DNA from: Phocoenobacter uteri
GTDB taxonomy: Bacteria > Pseudomonadota > Gammaproteobacteria > Enterobacterales > Pasteurellaceae
DNA: 64,000 nt
Direction of reading: 5' to 3'
Assembly: GCF_900454895.1 (NCBI RefSeq)
Contig: NZ_UGTA01000001.1
Span: 1,178,001 to 1,242,000 of the forward strand
Made by a program: the position numbers and the translations under genes. How positions within the stretch are numbered: the stretch's first letter is position 1; every line of letters begins with the position of its first letter. Below the pieces are notes generated by a model. It saw nothing but the letters and a program-made list of their open reading frames with translations. It had not been told where the DNA came from and made no database searches. Below are positions 55,394 to 61,600 of the stretch, in pieces.

Positions 55394-55735
55394 TTATCTT
55401 ATAATTTCTTTAGCTGATGGATAAGGCAATCCTTTTTTTGCTCGCCACTGAACACAAAGCGGATCATCCACAGAATCAAATTCATTACAAACAGGTCCAG
55501 CTGTGTAATACCAGCCCTTAGCTTCCATACATAAGCCTTCTTTGGTTGATTTATGATATCCTTCATAAGGATCTATACCACACTCTCGCATATTTGTATT
55601 TCTTCTATCCCAATAATCACGATATTGAATATATTCATCAGATGTCCAATGTTCAGTTTCTCTAGGTGGCTTAAAACCTCCCATTGAACAGGATGCTAAA
55701 TTCATCAATACCATTAATACTAATAAAACCTTCAT
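55394..55735 (-). CDS. L7: small lipoprotein, putative immunity protein for T6
   Basis: 113 residues with lipobox NLASC (C16). The mature part differs from the other array lipoproteins: no W-N-G motif near the lipid anchor, and four further cysteines (RECG, GLCMEAKGW, GPVCNEF, PLCVQW). Three bases after T6. The distinct partner matches the distinct T6 module, as expected for toxin-immunity specificity. Confidence 0.72.
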   Translation of the reverse strand: MKVLLVLMVLMNLASCSMGGFKPPRETEHWTSDEYIQYRDYWDRRNTNMRECGIDPYEGYHKSTKEGLCMEAKGWYYTAGPVCNEFDSVDDPLCVQWRAKKGLPYPSAKEIIR

Positions 55736-55738
55736 TAC

Positions 55739-56263
55739 TTACTCCTTTTTAAGTTGATTTGAATTATTTAATTCAAATATGGTATTCTCTGGATGCATAT
55801 ACAAATCTTTTTTATCTTTTCTATACCCATCTTTTATACATTGCGTCTGACCCAACCCGTAGCAGTTATGAGACGAAGATTTATCACCAAAGATATCGAG
55901 AATCATTGAGATATTTCCCTTTTTATGAGTGTTAGTATTTGTAGTACTAGGATTATTACCTATTGGGAATCCTCCAACCATATCTCCTTCGTGACTTTCA
56001 ATTCTAATAGAATGCTCTTTGTTAGTTCGTTCATCTCCTAGACCTTGAAGTTGATTTAATATTTTATCTACTTGTGAAACATTTTCAGCAGGCCCCACCA
56101 TTTTTATATCTGTTTTTGATAACAACGCTTTTTCTCGGTTTTCTTCTGTATTTAACTCTCTCAATGCATTACCAACCGTCATTGTGCCTCGACTATGTGA
56201 ACCAATAAACAGATCCTTTTGACCATATTGTTTCATTAGATCTATTTTGTTGCTTTCATACAT
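55739..56263 (-). CDS. CT module T6: orphan hydrolase-like module of a second class
   Basis: 174 residues from an ATG that overlaps the L6 end. The core is DLFIGSHSRGTMTVGNAL (Ser codon 56192-56194, a nucleophile-elbow-like SHSRG), then EGDMVGGFPIG (Asp codon 55982-55984) and SSSHNCYGLG (His codon 55868-55870). The order Ser, Asp, His copies the other modules but flanking sequence is unrelated. It is probably truncated at its N-terminus. The family is known from FhaB-like C-termini; activity is unproven. Confidence 0.65.
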   Translation of the reverse strand: MYESNKIDLMKQYGQKDLFIGSHSRGTMTVGNALRELNTEENREKALLSKTDIKMVGPAENVSQVDKILNQLQGLGDERTNKEHSIRIESHEGDMVGGFPIGNNPSTTNTNTHKKGNISMILDIFGDKSSSHNCYGLGQTQCIKDGYRKDKKDLYMHPENTIFELNNSNQLKKE

Positions 56264-56481
56264 TTATCTATAAGTATTAACCTATCAATACGTTCACGTT
56301 CTGTTGAATGATCAGGTACAGGAAAACGCTTTTCAACTTTCTTAAAACACTTCTCAAAAAGTCTAGATTGTTCCTCTGATACTGCTCCACCGTTATTCCA
56401 AAAACGAATAACTTGATTCATACAGCCAGATAAACAAATGATACTTATAAAAATAACTATTATAAATCTAACGATATTCAT
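56242..56481 (-). CDS. L6: small lipoprotein, putative immunity protein for T5
   Basis: 79 residues; lipobox CLSGC (C20), then MNQVIRFWNNGG, cysteines C45 and C74 (29 apart), and the STERERID block also seen in L2. Seven bases after T5. Short, charged and helical mature part. A member of the array lipoprotein family. Confidence 0.75.
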   Translation of the reverse strand: MNIVRFIIVIFISIICLSGCMNQVIRFWNNGGAVSEEQSRLFEKCFKKVEKRFPVPDHSTERERIDRLILIDKCMKATK

Positions 56482-56488
56482 ACTAATT

Positions 56489-56857
56489 TTACTCCTTACC
56501 GCTTTGAATTTCTGGGGTTACTAATTGAGGTAATGATGGGTTTTCTCTATTTTTATCATTTATCCATTTTTCCCTAAACTCTTCGGAATATGGGTTTATA
56601 ACTGGATCAGTTACTCTAGTTCCATTTTCATCAATTTTATGACCATTTTCATCTATTAGATTTTCTGCTGGAACTTCACCATAATAACTACTGTGTGAAT
56701 AACAAAACCAACAAGCACCACCAGTTGTTTTATTAAATCCCATCAATCCCAAATTCCATTTATTACCTACAAAATCAGCTTGATGAACTGCTGATTTTGC
56801 CTTACTTAACCCTTTCCATTCTTTTCCATTTTTATCAGTATATTTATGCCACTACAA
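56489..56857 (-). pseudogene. CT module T5: truncated toxin C-terminus
   Basis: An open frame beginning directly after the L5 stop. It reads KYTDKNGKEWKGLSKAKSA, QADFVGNKW, CWFCYSHSSYYGEVPAENL, then ENPSLPQLVTPE. It keeps the Asp and His motifs but lacks the HSRG serine part, so it cannot be an active toxin as it stands. An ATG at 56752 would give an 87-residue product. It resembles the C-terminal end of the giant protein (GEVPTENLIDDNG). Confidence 0.75.
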
Positions 56858-57091
56858 CTATTGATTTTCTTTAGTTTTCAAACATTCATTCCAAAATTTA
56901 TACCATAGCTCGCGTTGATTTTCTTCACTATAGAATTTATCTGTTTCATCATCACATATGTCATAAATTTTTCTTTTTTCATCAGACATATATGGGCCAC
57001 TATTCCATAACCTCGTGGCAGTATTCATACACCCCATTAAACTAAATATTACAAATAAAAAGCATAGTAATTTTATATTTTGTTTATTCAT
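56858..57091 (-). CDS. L5: small lipoprotein, putative immunity protein for T4
   Basis: 77 residues; lipobox SLMGC (C21), MNTATRLWNSGPYMSDEKR, cysteines C46 and C70. The LWNSGPYMSD block is shared with L2 (AWNGGPYISD). 19 bases after remnant T4. Confidence 0.75.
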   Translation of the reverse strand: MNKQNIKLLCFLFVIFSLMGCMNTATRLWNSGPYMSDEKRKIYDICDDETDKFYSEENQRELWYKFWNECLKTKENQ

Positions 57092-57110
57092 TGTAGATTT
57101 CTCATAATTA

Positions 57111-57400
57111 TTATAAATTAGGTTTAACTAATATAGGAAGAGATGGATTATCATTTACTTTATTATGATTTACTCCCTCTTTCCATGCTCCCTTAAAATC
57201 CTTTTTATAAGGATTTTTAATCCTATCATTAACTATTTCACCATTTTGATTAATATTATGACCATTTTCATCTTTAAGATATTTTTTAGGTACTTCTCTA
57301 AAATAACTACTATGTGAATATAAGAACCATTCAATAAATTAAAACATCACTATTTCTATAACCGTACAGGCCACCTAATGCAAGATCGGTATAGTGAGAT
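57111..57400 (-). pseudogene. CT module T4: two-part decayed toxin
   Basis: The 5' part (about 57342-57400) reads TDLALGGLYGYRNSDVL, matching the giant protein's TDLALGGLYGYGNSDAL. It then breaks by a stop and frame change to WFLYSHSSYFREVPKKYL and ends DNPSLPILVKPNL at 57111. So the serine-containing core was deleted, leaving the pretoxin stub and the C-terminal third. Confidence 0.7.
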
Positions 57401-57515
57401 CCTTATTATTAAAATAAAATTTCTCATATTGTCTTTTTTTATTAGATATTTTAAAACCATTTTTATCAATATTTAGCTCTCTCTTTTTTCATACCACATT
57501 GTGATGTTCGATTAC

Positions 57516-57620
57516 TCAATTCAGCAAGCCAGTATTGTTCCAAAACTTTATAGCAGTATCCATACAACCTGATAAAGGTATAATTAAAATTAGCACAAAT
57601 ATCATATTAATTATTTTCAT
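57516..57620 (-). pseudogene. L4: truncated lipoprotein gene
   Basis: 34 codons: signal peptide and lipobox PLSGC, then MDTAIKFWNNTG and an early stop. Beyond it, in another frame at about 57420-57490, KNGFKISNKKRQYEKF resembles the equivalent part of L3 (NNGFKMSDKERDAYRF), so the gene was broken and rearranged. Its 5' end is inside a 133-base direct repeat shared with L2. Confidence 0.7.
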
Positions 57621-57694
57621 AATTTACTCCTATTGATTTTTTATAATATATGGATTTACTAAAACTGGTAATAAAGGATTATTTTTATTTATAG
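57561..57694. repeat. Direct repeat A, copy 1
   Basis: About 134 bases covering the L4 signal sequence, its ribosome site and the T3 tail. Copy 2 lies at 58138-58270 with about ten differences. Such repeats let modules be deleted or exchanged by homologous recombination. Confidence 0.8.
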
Positions 57695-57700
57695 GCATAA
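57630..57700 (-). pseudogene. CT module T3: toxin tail remnant
   Basis: Only the last codons remain: NKNNPLLPVLVNPYIIKNQ then TAG. This is the NPSLP.LV.P tail that ends most modules, directly before lipoprotein L4. Confidence 0.6.
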
Positions 57701-57709
57701 AGGACATCC

Positions 57710-57910
57710 TTAATAGCCTCTTTTTTTTATACAATTATAATAATCATCATAATTATTTTCTTTTTGATACTTCCTACAAAATCTATATGCATCTCTTTCT
57801 TTATCAGACATTTTAAAGCCATTATTCCAAAACCAAACTACTGGATCTTAACTAGTCATACAACTAGTTAAGAAAGAAAAAGATATTACTAAAATAAAAA
57901 AATACTTCAT
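57710..57910 (-). pseudogene. L3: lipoprotein gene with one nonsense codon
   Basis: A 67-codon frame starts at an ATG after GGAGT, encodes a signal peptide and lipobox FLTSC, then has an in-frame TAA at codon 21. It continues intact: DPVVWFWNNGFKMSDKERD, cysteines in RFCRK and YNCIKK, and a normal stop. A single-base change would restore it, so inactivation may be recent. No toxin module directly precedes it. Confidence 0.7.
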
Positions 57911-57956
57911 ATTATAACTCCTTAATTTTTATATTTAGTTTAGTTAAAATAATAAA

Positions 57957-58196
57957 TCATCTACTTTTTTCCTCCTCACACTGAACTATTAACTTTATCC
58001 AATTAAGACGTTCTCTTTCGGTTGAATTTTCAGATATAGGATAATTCTTTTTTACTTCTTCGAAACAAATATGATAAAGTTCTTTTTCTTTATCAGAAAT
58101 ATAAGGTCCACCATTCCAAGCCCTTGTAATAGTATCCATACAACCTGATAAAGACATAATTAAAATCAGCATAACTATCATATTAATTATTTTCAT
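57957..58196 (-). CDS. L2: small lipoprotein, putative immunity protein
   Basis: 79 residues; lipobox SLSGC (C19), MDTITRAWNGGPYISDKEK, cysteines C44 and C73 (29 apart), with the STERERLNW block shared with L6. It follows the T2 tail remnant after nine bases. Its signal sequence lies in direct repeat A, copy 2. Confidence 0.75.
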   Translation of the reverse strand: MKIINMIVMLILIMSLSGCMDTITRAWNGGPYISDKEKELYHICFEEVKKNYPISENSTERERLNWIKLIVQCEEEKSR

Positions 58197-58270
58197 AATT
58201 GACTCCTATTGATTTTTTATAATATATGGATTTACTAAAACTGGTAATGAAGGATTATTCTTATTTATAG
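58138..58270. repeat. Direct repeat A, copy 2
   Basis: 133 bases covering the L2 signal sequence, its leader and the T2 tail; counterpart of 57561-57694. Confidence 0.8.
58206..58270 (-). pseudogene. CT module T2: toxin tail remnant
   Basis: Reads NKNNPSLPVLVNPYIIKNQ then TAG, the conserved module tail. It is joined directly to the end of L1, so nearly the whole toxin has been deleted between the L1 stop and this tail. Confidence 0.65.
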
Positions 58271-58645
58271 TTATCGTTTTACATCACTTTCAATTAGCCA
58301 ATTATAGTTTTTATTTAGATCTAAATATATTGGAGTATTATTGATTCTCATACAATAAACAAATATATCAGACATATTGACAACATCATTTTTGTCATAT
58401 TTCTTTTTCTGTTCAAAAAGTTTAGGTGTTAATTCATCACAAAATGCCTCATTTTTCTTTCTTAACAATTTTTTATTTGGTGACTCATTATCATAAAAAA
58501 TCTGCTCTTCTTTATCAAATTCTTTAGATGCATTTTCCCTAGAATAATAGCCATCCCAAAACTTAACTGCTATGCAAGAAGAACTATCAATACAACAAGA
58601 TGTTAAAAAAAATACAACTAATAAAAAATAATATTTATATTTCAT
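58271..58645 (-). CDS. L1: lipoprotein, putative immunity protein of the giant exoprotein
   Basis: 124 residues; lipobox FLTSC (C17), a Cys-rich start (CCIDSSSC), then IAVKFWDGYYS, a YDNESPNKKLLRKKN block, and later cysteines in EAFCDEL and VYCMRINNTP. It is homologous to L9 and sits 16 bases after the giant gene's stop, the usual place of a CDI immunity gene. Lipid anchoring suggests it protects in the envelope rather than the cytoplasm. Function inferred. Confidence 0.78.
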   Translation of the reverse strand: MKYKYYFLLVVFFLTSCCIDSSSCIAVKFWDGYYSRENASKEFDKEEQIFYDNESPNKKLLRKKNEAFCDELTPKLFEQKKKYDKNDVVNMSDIFVYCMRINNTPIYLDLNKNYNWLIESDVKR

Positions 58646-58661
58646 TTTCCTTTCATATCCT

Positions 58662-61600
58662 TTATTCAGGTTTAATAACTATTGGTAACGATAAATTTTT
58701 ATTATTTTCATCTAAAGACCATACTTCTTTAAATTCTTTTCTATATGGGTTATTTATTTTTTTAGAGACTCTATTTCCTTTTTCATCTATAAATCTACCA
58801 TTATCATCTATTAGATTTTCTGTTGGCACTTCCCCAACATAACTACTATGTGAATATAAGAACCATTTATCTTCAACTCCTCCTGTTGGTTTATTTCCAC
58901 CCACTAGATATTTACTACGGAACCCAATAAGTGGTGTACGACCAACAAAATCTGTATAATGAACTGCCGACAATACTTGGCTACCCTGTTGTGAAGTTGT
59001 ACCATCTGTATTCTGTACTGTATGCGTATATTTATTTACATTTGCTAATTGATTAGAATAATCTTGTACATTCGTTGCAGTACCAAAGAAGCGTGATTCA
59101 CGAATTGGAATTTCTTTTAAGCCATCTCTATTAGCTTTCTGTAAGGCAACACTTGCAGTTAAACCTCCTCGACTATGATTATTAAGATCAAGCTGATAGT
59201 TATTTTGCTTCGCATAATCATAAATTTTGATATTCATTTTTTCTGCCGAAGTAAGAGGTAATCGCCCTCCAGCTAAGTCATTCGTTTTATCATAAAGAGC
59301 ATAAATTAATTCAGAAACAACGTTACTCGTTGGTCTGTTGTACACAACTGCTATACCATCTTTATTTGTTTCCCATTTGTTTTGTTTAATAGCATTTTTT
59401 AAAGCATCATCTCTTGGATTTAAAATACCATTATTTGAGACGGTAATTACTCCTGTTGTATTTGACGGTGTTAATTCTGAAAGAGCAAAAATTTGTCTTT
59501 TATCTCCTATTTCAGCTTTATCTCCATATATTGGTCTCACAGTTTTACCATCATAAGATTTATTAGAACAATATAATCCATCTTGTTTGCATTTTACTTC
59601 CCAAACTTGTGCTGGTGTAGTTGCAGCTCGTATAGCAGGATCAACAGTAGTTGCTACGCCCATATAAGTTAAAGCATCACTATTTCCATAACCGTACAAC
59701 CCACCCAATGCAAGATCAGTATAAAATGCAACTTTCTCTAATGTGTCCGCTTTATCATCTAAAGCCAAAGATTCTTTTGTGCTATAACCATTTTTACCTT
59801 CTACACTATTTTCTTTGCGAATTTGTACAGCCTCTTCTCTTCTTTTATCTGCTTCTTGATAGATCTTAGCTTTCACTCCTTGACGAGTTTTATCAAACTC
59901 TCGTGTAACCTCAACTTGTAACTCAACCTCACTTTGCACTGCTTTCGCATCAAAGTTATTCTCTAACCCCTTTTGATTAAGTGCTTGTTTGGTATGGTAT
60001 TTTGTTTGAATACCACTTGGGTTTGTTAGCACATCTGATTGTAGGTTTTGCTGCTTAGCTTTATCTGTAATGGTGATATTTTGAGTACCAACCCCTGCTG
60101 TTGTGGTATTGCTTTGGCTATCTTTATCACTGCCATAACCAAGAGATTTACTTACGCCACCTTTACCTGCAACATCTTCTAAATGAGGGTTTTCTGTTGC
60201 CTTTCCTTGACCTAAATCTTTACCACTTACACTCACTCCACCACTAATACCAAATCCACTTGCTGAATGGTTTGCGTGATTGTCAATATTTGATGTTGTA
60301 ACAGTACCAGTTACAAAACTATTTTTGCCCTCTTGTTCTGCTTTTTCTGTGGAAGTAATCAAGCCACCTTTAAGATTAGTATGTTTTTTTACATTAACTT
60401 TAAAGCCGTCATCCCCTGCAAATACACCTGCCTGTGTATTTACACTTGCATAATCAGCATTAACCTTAGATTGACTATAACTCGCACTTCCTGAAACGCC
60501 GTAGCCCACTGTCACCTGACCACTCATATTTTTTTGCTTACCTTTATAAGTCATCGTATCTTGTAGGCTTTCAATATTTAAGTCTTTCGCCTCAATACTA
60601 ACACCTTTACCTACAACTTGAGCTCCTTTTAAAGTGGTATCATTTTTACTCACAATGGTGGTTTGGCTATTTTTATCTCCCACTCGGCTAGCTACCCAGC
60701 TTTGCTCATCTCCATTACCATAGCCTTTGCCATAATTACCTCCCGCTGTAACTCCCATCGCAAAACCATCAGAGCCATAACTTACTGCAACACCTGCATT
60801 CCAGCCTTGTGATTTATTACTACTACGCTCTTGGTGAGTTTGTGATTTAGCTAAAACATTCACTTCGTTCTCTGCTAGCAGTTGAGTACCTTTTATACCA
60901 CTAACATCTGAACCAACAATATTGATATTTGATGTTTTATCCCCTATCGCAATAATATTGGCTTTGCCTCCTGCATTTACTTTACTTGAATTGGCAATTG
61001 TGCCTTTGGTTGAGCTTTGTTGTGTATTTTTTTGTTCACCATAGGTGATAGACACACTAACATTAGCATTTGCCATATCACCATTTGCAAGAGCCTCTGT
61101 AGCTTTAGCTGCATCTCCTATCGTTTCATAGGTACGTGCTGCATCCCAAGCTGCATTAGCCGCAGCCATTGCATTTACTCGGTCATTTTTACTTTTACCT
61201 ACCTTTTCAATACTTTTTGCTGTGTTTATACCTGCCTGTATTGCTTGTAAGGCGGGAACATTTACTGCAACCGTAAGTCCTTTTTGTTCAAACGTATATT
61301 TTGAATTGGTTTCATATTTATCATCACCAGCAACAATATCTACCTGTTTGGCTTTGATAGTGACATCATCTTTGACAGAGGTAACCGTACTCACACTTTG
61401 CTTATAGTCGTTATTCGCCACAATGTTTACCTTCCCTGATAAACTGCCAACCTGACTACCTTTCGCATAGAGTTTAGCGTGGTCTGACTCTTTAGTTTCC
61501 TTACGACTTCCTATCGTAAAGCCAATCCCTCCACTTGATAATAATCCCGATTTAGTTTTCTTCTCAAAATGCTCCTCTTTCAAACTCTGTACATCTTCGC

